Below are positions 33,798 through 43,283 of a stretch of 64,000 nt of DNA, one piece after another. This stretch comes from QKTW01 sp052161885. GTDB taxonomy: Bacteria > Bacteroidota > Bacteroidia > Chitinophagales > Chitinophagaceae. Where the stretch lies: contig CP197396.1 in NCBI GenBank assembly GCA_052161885.1, forward strand, positions 558,001 through 622,000. The letters run 5' to 3'. The notes under the pieces are model-generated. The model was given only the letters and a program-made list of their open reading frames with translations, was not told the origin of the DNA and did no database searches. Both the position numbers and the translations under genes were made by a program. Within the stretch, counting starts at the first letter, position 1; the number at the start of each line of letters is the position of its first letter.

Positions 33798-36386
33798 TTA
33801 TTCATCATCACCAGCCTGCATTTTCTTTAGCATTTTGATATTGTCCGGGTCTTTTTCGGCTTTGGTTATGCGGTCTTCCTGCTGTTTCACCTGTGCAATA
33901 CGGGCCTCCAGCGATTTGTCCGTTTTTGCTTTTTCTTTCAGCGACTTTTCCAGTCCGAAGGTATAATACGCCAGTCCGCTGCGGTAACTTTTCATGCTTT
34001 CGTTCAGGTTAAGCTGCGTAAGTATGTTCAGGCCTTTGCTGAAAGCTGATTCGTCTTTTACTTCTTTAAGCCAGGATGAAAGTCCGGAAGCAAAATAAAA
34101 TTTCTTCGATCCTAATACATAGGATGCTTCGTTTTCAAAATAGCTGATGTCTGATGCATTGCCTTTCTCACTCATAATGGTCAGTGCCTGGCGGTACAGC
34201 TCTGCGCGGGGCTTTTGCGCCAGCGCATTTTTGGCGAGTACATAAGCGGTGTCTTTATCTGTTTTATTCACACCTGCCAGTGCTGCACCTGCTACTGCAT
34301 AAGATTTATCGCCTACAGCTTTTATCATCTCATCTTTTGCAGCAGTTATCTTCCATTCTTTCAGCACTGTAAAGGCAGCAGCGCGTACATTGTTATTGTT
34401 GTCATGTACGGCCATTTCCTGTACCTGCGATTTCCAGCGCTCTTCCCATTTGCTGAACTTTGTTACAGAAAGCAGTTCCAGTGCATACCTGCGGATGGAA
34501 GGCATCTGGTCCATCAATGCTGCGCCAAAAAGTGCTATCGTACTGCTGTCATCAGTTTTATATGTTTCATGCAATGCACGGCGACGGCTGATAAAATCGT
34601 TCGCATTGCTGTATTGCACCAGCCACTGGTAAGGCAATTTGTGTTCCGTAATATCACCAGGCAGTACGTGCTCCACATCCGGAACCAATACAGGTCTTAC
34701 GCCATTATGGTAAGGGTAGGTAAATACCTCTTTTTTCTCCTTCAGCCTCCAGTCAAGAACTGATTTTTCGTTGCCGTAAATAACCATTGCTTTTAGTGGA
34801 AGGTCGTAGGTTTTGCCACCTTCGCTCGCTTTCTGGGTAACTGTTACCGTAAGCTGCTTTGCTGTATCGTTGTAATTATATTCGATGTCGAGTGAGGGAT
34901 GACCGGCACGGAAATACCATTGATCAAAGAACCAGTTCCAATCCTGGCCCGTTGCTTCTTCTACAGCCAGTCGCCAGTTGGCAGCTTCTGCTGCATGGAG
35001 GGCATTTTTCTGCAGGTATATGTGCATGGCTTTGTAGAACATACTGTCGCCGATCATTGTATGCAGATAATGCAGTACACGGCCACCTTTTTCATAAGAG
35101 ATGCGATCAAAAACTTCCTCCCTGTCGGCATAATGAAAACGCACCAACGCAGGATCATTGTATTTGGCGGAGGAGAGATATTTGTTCAGATCTTCGAGTG
35201 CCAGCTCATCGGCCCACGGAGTACCGTATTTGTATTTGCGCCAGAGGTATTCACTGTAGTTGGCAAAAGACTCATTCACGGTAATGTTCGACCATGATTC
35301 GGCAGTCACGTAATCGCCAAACCACTGGTGAAACAGTTCGTGCGATACCACATCCTCGTAATTCCTATCGGCTATTTCGCGGTCGTCCTGGTTTACAAAT
35401 TCGCCAAAAAGGCTGGCGGTAGTATTTTCCATTGCACCGGATACATAGTCGCGTACTACCACCTGGTCGTATTTATTCCAAGGGTACAGTATGCCTGTAA
35501 TGTCTGAGAAATGACTCATCATCTCCGGTGTATTCTGAAAAATGAGTTTTGCATAAGGCGCATACTCACTTTCTACATAGTAATTTACTTCTTTGCCTTT
35601 CCAGCTTTCTTTTACAATAGAAAATTTGCCAATGGCAAACATTGCGGCATATACCTGTATGGGTTCTTCTATTTTCCAGGTATCGGTGCGCATATTATTG
35701 TTCCTGGTGCTTTGTACCATTGCGCCGTTGCTCAATGTCTGCATGCTGTCCGGCACGGTAAGCTCTATCTGGAATGCAGAGCGCTGATTGGGTTTATCAA
35801 GCGTTACCATCCAGTGCGAGTTGGATTCTGTTTCGCCCTGTGTCCATATCTGCGCCGGTTTGTGCGGCACGCTGTAATCTGTATTGATAAAATAAAGTCC
35901 GCGGTCGTCTGTAATGGCTTTACTGCCGCCCTGTGCCGAATCGTCATAGGGCATTGCTGTATAGCGGATGTATAGCTGCAGTTTGTCTTCCGCACGGTAA
36001 CTGCGGTCCAGCTTTATGTGCAGCAGGTTATTGGCGTAATGAAAGTTGGCCTGCTGAAGGATATTGCCGTTTACAACGCATACACTGTCTATCTTCATAC
36101 CTTTTGCGTCCAGCGTAAGTGTGTCCTGGGCATAACCGTAAGGGTGCAGCTGCAGCCATTCGCGGCCGGCAGCAGTCTGCTGCTTCCAGTTAAAATCAAG
36201 CGCCACGCGTGTGTGGGTTATTTCCCAGAGACGGGGAGCTGCAGAACGGTATATGTCCAGCGGATTGTTTTTTGCACTTACAGTCACGGTATCCATTACC
36301 ACGTTTTTGGTAACTGTTTTCTTTGAAGGCCCGCAGGAGGCAAAGATTGCAGCACCAAGCAAAAGAGAAGGGAAGCTGTATTTCAT
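33798..36386 (-). CDS. M1 family aminopeptidase, lipoprotein
   Basis: An 862-aa zinc metallopeptidase with a lipoprotein signal (AAIFASC, Cys18). The exopeptidase motif GAMEN is at 317-321, and the zinc site HELFH (349-353) is followed after 18 residues by the third ligand Glu372 in VNESFA. The N-terminal beta domain and the C-terminal helical HEAT-like region (about 600-860) complete the usual M1 layout. It removes N-terminal residues from peptides, probably at the cell envelope. It lies on the opposite strand between the two toxin-region genes and may be unrelated to them. Confidence 0.93.
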   Translation of the reverse strand: MKYSFPSLLLGAAIFASCGPSKKTVTKNVVMDTVTVSAKNNPLDIYRSAAPRLWEITHTRVALDFNWKQQTAAGREWLQLHPYGYAQDTLTLDAKGMKIDSVCVVNGNILQQANFHYANNLLHIKLDRSYRAEDKLQLYIRYTAMPYDDSAQGGSKAITDDRGLYFINTDYSVPHKPAQIWTQGETESNSHWMVTLDKPNQRSAFQIELTVPDSMQTLSNGAMVQSTRNNNMRTDTWKIEEPIQVYAAMFAIGKFSIVKESWKGKEVNYYVESEYAPYAKLIFQNTPEMMSHFSDITGILYPWNKYDQVVVRDYVSGAMENTTASLFGEFVNQDDREIADRNYEDVVSHELFHQWFGDYVTAESWSNITVNESFANYSEYLWRKYKYGTPWADELALEDLNKYLSSAKYNDPALVRFHYADREEVFDRISYEKGGRVLHYLHTMIGDSMFYKAMHIYLQKNALHAAEAANWRLAVEEATGQDWNWFFDQWYFRAGHPSLDIEYNYNDTAKQLTVTVTQKASEGGKTYDLPLKAMVIYGNEKSVLDWRLKEKKEVFTYPYHNGVRPVLVPDVEHVLPGDITEHKLPYQWLVQYSNANDFISRRRALHETYKTDDSSTIALFGAALMDQMPSIRRYALELLSVTKFSKWEERWKSQVQEMAVHDNNNNVRAAAFTVLKEWKITAAKDEMIKAVGDKSYAVAGAALAGVNKTDKDTAYVLAKNALAQKPRAELYRQALTIMSEKGNASDISYFENEASYVLGSKKFYFASGLSSWLKEVKDESAFSKGLNILTQLNLNESMKSYRSGLAYYTFGLEKSLKEKAKTDKSLEARIAQVKQQEDRITKAEKDPDNIKMLKKMQAGDDE

Positions 36387-36717
36387 ATAAAAGAAAAGGC
36401 CACTTTCGCAGCCAAAGATGTTTTACAACGCGAATGTATGCCTAATGCAGTAAAATACTATCCCCTGAAACGGGTTAAATACTGTTTGGGCTCATTCCGG
36501 CCGGAAACGGACTCTTGCAAATGAAATACCCAGTGGTTATATTTGGATTCCTTTCTTACCATGTAAAACAAAAGCTATGAAAAGATGGCCCGCTTCAGTG
36601 CGTACTGCCGGAAACAATTATTCATATACCGGGCTTCCTATGTCCTTCCCGTACAGTTAATCACATATACAATTTAGTTTTTCCCTTTCGCCTTTTAAAA
36701 CAAAAAACATAGACACC
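36387..36717. other. Intergenic region, 331 nt, before the MACPF gene
   Basis: The divergent spacer contains a perfect 12-base palindrome TTCCGGCCGGAA at 36495-36506, which may be chance. No TAnnTTTG box close to the ATG at 36718 and no RNA structure were recognised. Confidence 0.35.
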
Positions 36718-39700
36718 ATGAAAAAAACAGTTTTCCCGCTAAAGCTGGGAATGAGTACGTCCGTATTGAACGGATACAACCCCGCATGGATTGCAGGTAC
36801 CAGCAATGGCCTTTTTCCTGCCGAGAAAAAACCGCTGCAGGAAAAAGAGATTACTCCGCCGGATGAATTAAAACCATGGAGCTTCCCGGTAATTACACTG
36901 CACAATACAGCCGAAGAGCTCCTGCATGAACTGTTTCCCGTAGCCATTGAAAACCCGGGCAGAGATACCGAAGAGGCCATCTTCAGCTCCGGTGAACTGC
37001 TGATTGGCGATGCCGACAGGGTGCAGGCACTTGAGCAGGTAAAGCAGGTGACCGGTGTAGACATGTCGGTGCCGGGCAGGGGATATGCACTTGTCAGACT
37101 TATCCGCAAAGATTTTTCCTACATGCATATGTCTTCGCTGAATGGCATACTGGTGCACGCGCATCCTATTAACCCGGATCCGGAACTGGGCGTGGATGAA
37201 ACATTCCGCCAGGCGCTTTCCAGGTTGCGTCCCTGCCTCGATCTGTCTTCCAATTTTCATCCGGAGCATTTTACCCGTACTATTGTAAGTGAATACATCG
37301 ATCTGTTTAAGACATACGGTACACACTATGTGTCCGGTATCGATTCCGGCGATTGCATTTACCAGGTTTTCAGCTACGATGCAACAAAATTCGCTTCGCT
37401 GAAAAAGGCATTTAACGATGAAAACAGTTTTGAGCAGGAAGACTCTGCCAACTTCAGCTACTTTACTTCTTCTGCAGCTACAGGCCCCTTTGGCTATGCC
37501 GCTGAAACAGGCCATATCGTGTCTTTCAGTAAGGACAAAGCGCTTACCGAAAGCCTGAAAGCGGGCGACTGGTTTGAGCCGACATGGGCAAAAGCAAATT
37601 CAATTTTTGCGATGTTCAACCAGCAGTCGAAAGTAACGCGCCGGCATCTCGATGAGCTGTTTACAGAAAAAACAGTTGTCAGCTGTCGTCTTTCATCGCT
37701 TACATTATTTTCCGAAACACAACGCAGGCATGCATGGAGCCGTGTGTTTTCCGGTGCCATGGTTCAGAAATACCCGGGTACGGCGCCGCATATGAACCAA
37801 TATTTCAAAGCCAGCCAGCTATCATTGTTTACCAAAGGTGGTATGCCGGGATTTGCTTCTGCTCTGGCCACACCCGTTATCAATGTATATAAGCCAAGGG
37901 TAGACCTGAACCAGCTTCAGTTTGGTGCTCCGGAGGTAATGAAGGACTTTACACTGAGCACAAATCTGCTTACCATAGCTGCCCAGACAGGTACGGATGA
38001 TACTCGCCAGGCCGAAAATATATCGCTCCCGGCAGGCAAAGTGCTTATTGCCGCCCAGGCAATCGCTATGGAAAGTACAGAACATGTTTCTGTGCTTAAC
38101 CTGCCCGGTATTAAAGAGGACAAACAAGTGGTTTTCTGCAACATGTTTTTTGGCATGCTGCGCGTAAAAACCGGTGCCGCCGATTATACCATCCTTGACG
38201 GCATACAGTTTTCCAGCGCTACAAAAAATGAATTCGGGCGTTATGCGGTAGCAGTTGCTGCCGATGTAAGAACAGCCCCGCCGGCCACTGCTGCGGAATC
38301 GCTTAAATCCAGCCTGCAGTATATCTATACTTTCCTGCAGTCTGGCTGGCACCACAATTCTGCGCTCAGTAACCCGTTGTGTGCAGGCTTTCTGAGCAAT
38401 GGTATGGAATGGCTCGCGAAACAGATACCTGCCGACAGCAGTGATATAGAACTGCTGAGCATACGTATGATGGCTATGGACCTGGCCCGCAACTGCCAGG
38501 AAAATACAAGAGGTGCCCATGTGCCCGTCCTGCAGGCCGATGCTTATGACCGGCAGATACAGGCTGTCTTTGCACTGCTCGATAACGTACAGGGGAATTT
38601 CCGCGATATAAAACAGGATCTGAACAACCGTCGCACAGCCGAGCTGATCGTGACGGTAGGGGAAACGCTTAACTCCAATATCATCGCATCAGGCAAGTCG
38701 CTTGTTGGCTATATTGAAAGCAGCGCAGCACTACAGGGCACTATGGCTGGTTACTACAGCTCTCTAGCCGACCATCAGCAGACCATGTACAAGCAGGCTG
38801 TGGAAAACATCACTAATCTGCAGAACCTTGTAGATGCACAGCAGGAAGCTGTAAACAGTGCCGTAGAAAACTATAAGAAGAAAGTGCAGGAATGGGTGAC
38901 TATGAAAGCCATAACTGCGGCATTTGAAATAATAGGCGGCATCTTCAGTGCCGTTGGTGGTGGTGGCGCAAAACCCGCAGCAGAAGCAGGTAAAGCCGTG
39001 ACTGAGTTGGCCAAAACTATTGAGAAAATCAAGAAGATCATCACTGTAACTGCCGCGTTGGCAAAAGCTTACCAGCAGGCAAAGACCGCTGCCCGTGAAA
39101 TAAAAGCTGCCAACGAAGCCATGGAAGTGGCCGGAGGAGCACAGCAACTGATAATGACGCCGCTGGAATGGGATGAAATGCTGGTAAACCTGGGCACAGT
39201 AATGTCCGGCGGTCCTTCGGACGGCAGTGCGGGAGAGGCCAAAGACGAACTGCTGGGTGCCTACAAAATTCTGGTGCTGCGCGGACGTGCGCTGGTAGAT
39301 GCGCAGGGTGACGCCCGCAGGCTGGCATGGGAAATGTTTAATAACCAGAAGCTGAAAGCTATTTCGGAAGGGCAGGCAGAACGCCTTCAGAAAATGAATA
39401 CCACCTTCAATGTAATTGACAGCAGTAAGCTGGACATCGCAAAAGTGGACCTGGCAGGCCTTACCGGCTACCTCGGCCAGATACAGAACCAGATGTTCAC
39501 GATGCTTTCTGCTACCTTTACACTGCGTGATCAGGCACTGCAATATAAATACCTGCAGCCTTCCACCCTGATCGACAACTTTGATCTTACCGGCTTCAGG
39601 GCCGCATTAGTGGCACAGGAGGCGGCAACGTCAGAAGCTGATAAGAAACTGCGCAGGGTAATTCCTACAGACACAGCACCGATCACTTATGCCATCAGCA

Positions 39701-41727
39701 ATGTACCGGCCGAAGATCTGATCAACGGCAATACGTTCCGCTTCAGCATAGGCCTGGACGCCAAAGAGTTTATGGAGTATGTAACTACAAGAGTTATGTC
39801 CCTTACTGTTTCTGTTGGTGGAAAAGTAAAAACACCAGGCGGAAAGTTTATTATCAGCCTGCGCTGCATTGCCGATCCGTTCTTTGATCGTGACATGAGC
39901 CGCAATCCTATTACGTACAATACACTGTCCCGCGAAAAAGAATATGTATATGAAAGTGACACGATGAAGCCATTGTTTGATGCAAACGACGGTTTCTCGT
40001 GGTCTGCCGGGGTAAATCCTGTAACGCCTTTCAGCACCTGGGAGATCTCATTCCCCAAAACAGAAAGAAACAAAGGAATACAGTTCAGCAGTCCGTTCGT
40101 AAGCATATTCCTGGACTTTAAGCTGAATGCCAGAGTTAAGGATGCACCGGCATTGTTCCGTAAACCGGCAATAGCAGGTAAAATGCTGAAAGGTGCAGGC
40201 GCATTGCTTGCCGAACCGGTAAAACCTGCGGAAACAGAGATCGTGAGCCAGATATACGCCCGCGGTTCCGTAACCAACAACTGGGACGTAGTCTATAATA
40301 TGACGCTCAGCAAAATCAATGCAACGCTGAAAAAACAATTTGACGATTTCAAGTCAAAGCCGGATTTCCTGAACAGGATAAAAACAGAGATACGTACAGA
40401 AGTAATGAAGGACGTATATGCCATCAAGAAATTTGATATTACTTATGGCTATCCTTTGCTCAACTTCCTGGCCAACAACCCGAACAACGTAGAGCTCACC
40501 TGCATGGTAAATGGCAGCATCACCAAATGTATGGAGATGAAAGGAGTGCAGAGTTGCGATGAACCGGTTGCTGTAAAAGAAGAGACGCTGAAAGCTATTA
40601 TTCCCATTGCCATGATCACGGGTATCGTACAGCCTAAAGACGCCGGCAGCAAAGTATACTCCGTAGTGCTGGATATGTCGAAGGGAACTTTCACCGCGGA
40701 AAATATGGGCCTTTCAGATGAGGAAAAAGTAGAGTTCAACAAGCAGTTCAAAGCACATTTCATCAATAATAAGGTGGTATATGTGATCAACTCTCTTGAT
40801 CTGAGCAAGATTGCGACACTTGATGATCTGAAACCTAACGAATTCCGCTTTAAAACGCTGATCACACCGAATGGCAACCAGATGCTGCAGCTGTTTATAC
40901 AGACAGCCGGACGCCCGGCACTGAATGAAAGCCAGACTTTCCTGAACGATCTGCCGGAGCCAATACCAATGGGTCGCGATTCCAGCCTGATCCTCAGCAA
41001 TAAGATTTTCTTCAGTGGTGTATTACCTTCCAGTATCAACGCCGGGTGGGGCATAGAGGGCAAAGCTCCCGAAACCGGCCGTCCTGCATGGATTTCACGG
41101 TTTAAATCCGGCACCATCTCTGGTACGGTAGATACCAAAGGCCTTACACAGCACTCAAGTTCCGGCGGCCGCGGAGGTACTTCTTCTTCAACAACATGGG
41201 TGTTTTTGAACAAGAATGAGTCCAATACCCTCAACTGGTCGGTAGAAGGTATGACCATCAGCCCTACAGACAAAGGTACGCTGAGGCTCAGTTTTCAGCA
41301 GACACGTAACGTGGGTTTTGTAACCAAAACAATTACCACCATGTGCTCGATTATCGGATGCAAAGATTCCGGCCCGTACTACCACGACTATTCTACTGAT
41401 GTGAAGGTGACCATGGGCGCGGGCTTCCCGGTAGACCTCGGTGGTTCCGGAAGAGAGCAGTCTATAGGGCTTCGGATCAGCGACCAGCAGATCAGCATTG
41501 ACGGTGAAATGTCCGGCGGCGGACCTTGCGGCTGCGATAACATGCAGAATACCCTCAACAGGGCCATCCGCGACCAGGTGCCAGGCCAGGTAACCAGCAT
41601 GCTGAATGTATCGTTCAACCCGATATCTGTGTTTGCACTGCAAAACCTGCTGTTCCCGAGCGATGCCGTAATTAAATTCAAATCGGTATACACACCGGGT
41701 GACATTGTGATTTTCGGAGAATTCTAA
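36718..41727 (+). CDS. Giant MACPF protein with helical, Tc-like and P47/OrfX-like segments
   Basis: A 1669-aa protein without a Sec signal peptide or lipobox. Residues about 90-345 look like a MACPF pore-forming domain, with the signature YGTHY at 200-204 (DLFKTYGTHYVSGIDSGD). Residues about 600-800 are helical, with a coiled-coil stretch around 690-727 and a glycine-rich hydrophobic stretch ITAAFEIIGGIFSAVGGGG at 732-750. Residues about 1005-1140 are beta-rich (RVMSLTVSVGG, then TPFSTWEISFP) and resemble the end of Tc-toxin A subunits. Residues about 1172-1669 match the P47/OrfX pattern: NNWDVVYNMTLSKIN, YPLLNFL, LKPNEFRF, and IPMGRDSSLILSNKIFFSGV. A toxin or membrane-attacking role is likely; target and export route are unknown. 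Confidence 0.75.
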   Translation: MKKTVFPLKLGMSTSVLNGYNPAWIAGTSNGLFPAEKKPLQEKEITPPDELKPWSFPVITLHNTAEELLHELFPVAIENPGRDTEEAIFSSGELLIGDADRVQALEQVKQVTGVDMSVPGRGYALVRLIRKDFSYMHMSSLNGILVHAHPINPDPELGVDETFRQALSRLRPCLDLSSNFHPEHFTRTIVSEYIDLFKTYGTHYVSGIDSGDCIYQVFSYDATKFASLKKAFNDENSFEQEDSANFSYFTSSAATGPFGYAAETGHIVSFSKDKALTESLKAGDWFEPTWAKANSIFAMFNQQSKVTRRHLDELFTEKTVVSCRLSSLTLFSETQRRHAWSRVFSGAMVQKYPGTAPHMNQYFKASQLSLFTKGGMPGFASALATPVINVYKPRVDLNQLQFGAPEVMKDFTLSTNLLTIAAQTGTDDTRQAENISLPAGKVLIAAQAIAMESTEHVSVLNLPGIKEDKQVVFCNMFFGMLRVKTGAADYTILDGIQFSSATKNEFGRYAVAVAADVRTAPPATAAESLKSSLQYIYTFLQSGWHHNSALSNPLCAGFLSNGMEWLAKQIPADSSDIELLSIRMMAMDLARNCQENTRGAHVPVLQADAYDRQIQAVFALLDNVQGNFRDIKQDLNNRRTAELIVTVGETLNSNIIASGKSLVGYIESSAALQGTMAGYYSSLADHQQTMYKQAVENITNLQNLVDAQQEAVNSAVENYKKKVQEWVTMKAITAAFEIIGGIFSAVGGGGAKPAAEAGKAVTELAKTIEKIKKIITVTAALAKAYQQAKTAAREIKAANEAMEVAGGAQQLIMTPLEWDEMLVNLGTVMSGGPSDGSAGEAKDELLGAYKILVLRGRALVDAQGDARRLAWEMFNNQKLKAISEGQAERLQKMNTTFNVIDSSKLDIAKVDLAGLTGYLGQIQNQMFTMLSATFTLRDQALQYKYLQPSTLIDNFDLTGFRAALVAQEAATSEADKKLRRVIPTDTAPITYAISNVPAEDLINGNTFRFSIGLDAKEFMEYVTTRVMSLTVSVGGKVKTPGGKFIISLRCIADPFFDRDMSRNPITYNTLSREKEYVYESDTMKPLFDANDGFSWSAGVNPVTPFSTWEISFPKTERNKGIQFSSPFVSIFLDFKLNARVKDAPALFRKPAIAGKMLKGAGALLAEPVKPAETEIVSQIYARGSVTNNWDVVYNMTLSKINATLKKQFDDFKSKPDFLNRIKTEIRTEVMKDVYAIKKFDITYGYPLLNFLANNPNNVELTCMVNGSITKCMEMKGVQSCDEPVAVKEETLKAIIPIAMITGIVQPKDAGSKVYSVVLDMSKGTFTAENMGLSDEEKVEFNKQFKAHFINNKVVYVINSLDLSKIATLDDLKPNEFRFKTLITPNGNQMLQLFIQTAGRPALNESQTFLNDLPEPIPMGRDSSLILSNKIFFSGVLPSSINAGWGIEGKAPETGRPAWISRFKSGTISGTVDTKGLTQHSSSGGRGGTSSSTTWVFLNKNESNTLNWSVEGMTISPTDKGTLRLSFQQTRNVGFVTKTITTMCSIIGCKDSGPYYHDYSTDVKVTMGAGFPVDLGGSGREQSIGLRISDQQISIDGEMSGGGPCGCDNMQNTLNRAIRDQVPGQVTSMLNVSFNPISVFALQNLLFPSDAVIKFKSVYTPGDIVIFGEF

Positions 41728-41747
41728 GCATAACAGTGAACAGGAGA

Positions 41748-41774
41748 AAGGCCGGCTATATGCCGGCCTTTTTT
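41748..41774 (+). terminator. Intrinsic terminator of the MACPF gene
   Basis: Nine-base stem AAGGCCGGC/GCCGGCCTT with a five-base loop, followed by TTTT, 20 nt after the stop codon. Confidence 0.92.
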
Positions 41775-42133
41775 ATGCAAAAAGTATTTTTTTTAAGTAT
41801 AAAAAGAGGCTTTTTATAAATATGTATATTGTTTTAAAGTGTAAGCGCCATTTAATCCGGTACCGGAAAGATAAAGATACCGATATGCATTTTTGCAGAA
41901 AATTCATAGCAGGGCAAGGATAATTTTTGTCAATCAAGACATTGAATTTTACCCAAATCGTGGGAGTTCAAGCCTGTATTGACCTCCTCGAATTATCCAC
42001 ATCCTTGTGAGTAACTAAACTCGTTTTTTGGCTCGTTCCTGAATACTTTTGATAGCAGAAGACGGGATAATTGTCTCCCGTAATTGCCAAAACGTCCCTG
42101 TCGCCGCGTCACAACAAGAAAAATGTAACCACG
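41775..42133. promoter_or_regulatory. Upstream region of nrdB with a DnaA-box sequence
   Basis: The spacer before nrdB holds the exact DnaA-box word TTATCCACA at 41993-42001, about 130 nt before the start codon. No second box and no NrdR-box pair were seen. The rest is AT-rich without a recognisable element. Confidence 0.35.
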
Positions 42134-43105
42134 ATGAATATTGAGAATGAAATCCTCCTGAAAGAGAATAAAGAACGCTTTGTCCTGCTCCCGATCAACT
42201 ATCCGCGCGTATGGGAAATGTATAAAAAGCATGAAGCCAGCTTCTGGACCGCAGAAGAAATAGATCTGGGCTCTGATGCTAAGGACTGGGCAGGTCTTAA
42301 CGACGGAGAACGCCATTTCATATCTCATGTACTTGCATTTTTTGCAGCAAGTGACGGTATTGTCAATGAAAACCTGGCTGTAAACTTCATGAGTGAGGTA
42401 CAGCTGCCTGAAGCCCGCTGTTTTTATGGTTTCCAGATCATGATGGAAAACATACACAGCGAAACCTATGCACTGCTGATAGATACATATATCAAAGACC
42501 CTGCAGAAAAGAACCGCCTGTTCCACGCCATAGATACCGTACCTGCTGTAAAGAAAAAAGCAGAATGGGCATTGCGCTGGATAGAGAACGGCAACTTTGC
42601 GGAGCGCCTGGTTGCTTTTGCCGCTGTGGAAGGTATTTTCTTCAGCGGAAGCTTCTGCTCTATCTTCTGGCTGAAAAAACGCGGCCTGATGCCGGGCCTT
42701 ACTTTCAGCAATGAGCTGATCAGCCGCGACGAAGGCCTGCATTGCGAATTTGCCTGCCTGCTGTACAGTATGCTTTCACAGAAACTGACCCAGGAAGAAG
42801 TATATCATATCATTGGCGACGCTGTAACTATTGAAAAAGAATTCATCACAGAAGCACTGCCGGTAGACCTGATCGGTATGAATGCCAAACTGATGATCCA
42901 GTATATTGAATTCGTTGCTGATCGCTGGCTGGATGAACTCGGGTATGCCAAAATGTTTAACGCGACCAATCCTTTCGACTTTATGGAAATGATATCGCTG
43001 CAAGGCAAAACTAATTTCTTCGAAAAAAGAGTAGGCGATTACCAGAAAGCAGGTGTACTGGGTGGCAAAGACAATGCAACATTCTCGCTGGATGAAGATT
43101 TTTAA
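42134..43105 (+). CDS. nrdB: Class I ribonucleotide reductase, beta subunit
   Basis: A 323-aa R2 protein that holds the di-iron centre and tyrosyl radical for making deoxynucleotides. The radical Tyr lies in ENIHSETYALLIDTY, aligned with the HSEMY tyrosine of eukaryotic R2, and metal ligands are in EEIDLGSDAKDW, NENLAV, VEGIFFSGSFC and EGLHCEFA. The C-terminal tail FSLDEDF fits the peptide that binds the alpha subunit. I chose ATG 42134 because the family begins at about this point and the longer frame adds no similarity. nrdA follows after 178 nt. Confidence 0.95.
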   Translation: MNIENEILLKENKERFVLLPINYPRVWEMYKKHEASFWTAEEIDLGSDAKDWAGLNDGERHFISHVLAFFAASDGIVNENLAVNFMSEVQLPEARCFYGFQIMMENIHSETYALLIDTYIKDPAEKNRLFHAIDTVPAVKKKAEWALRWIENGNFAERLVAFAAVEGIFFSGSFCSIFWLKKRGLMPGLTFSNELISRDEGLHCEFACLLYSMLSQKLTQEEVYHIIGDAVTIEKEFITEALPVDLIGMNAKLMIQYIEFVADRWLDELGYAKMFNATNPFDFMEMISLQGKTNFFEKRVGDYQKAGVLGGKDNATFSLDEDF

Positions 43106-43135
43106 TCATCCGCTGATGTGACAATGTAGCCCGGA

Positions 43136-43165
43136 TATCATACTGAGCGTAGCTGAAGGATGAAA
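43136..43165 (+). repeat. Degenerate copy of a TCATGCTGA-type dispersed palindrome
   Basis: TCATACTGAGCGTAGCTGAA and the following GGATGA resemble the palindrome inside the cobalamin riboswitch at 45880-45917 (TCATGCTGAATGCAGTCGAA, then GCACGA). The copy here is imperfect. Confidence 0.5.
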
Positions 43166-43195
43166 ATGCCGGGAAAATGACTTCGATTCACCACT

Positions 43196-43245
43196 GACCA
43201 TTCACTAAATAGCTTGATACTCGATACTTACTACTTGATACTAAA
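43196..43245. repeat. Low-complexity repeat-type spacer between nrdB and nrdA
   Basis: Words such as CCATTCACTAAATAGC, TTGATACTCGATACTTACTA and CTTGATACT repeat in tandem, in the style of the other spacers at 3372-3484 and 10760-10946. Confidence 0.5.
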
Positions 43246-43283
43246 AAAAACTAACCCATAACGCACAATTAAATACATCTGTC

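Noticed and set aside
36495..36506. Palindrome TTCCGGCCGGAA before the MACPF gene
   Set aside because: A 12-base palindrome is expected several times per window by chance; no other evidence.
36868..37515. Long minus-strand frame inside the MACPF gene
   Set aside because: It is an antisense frame of a coherent domain-bearing gene and has no homology-like features.
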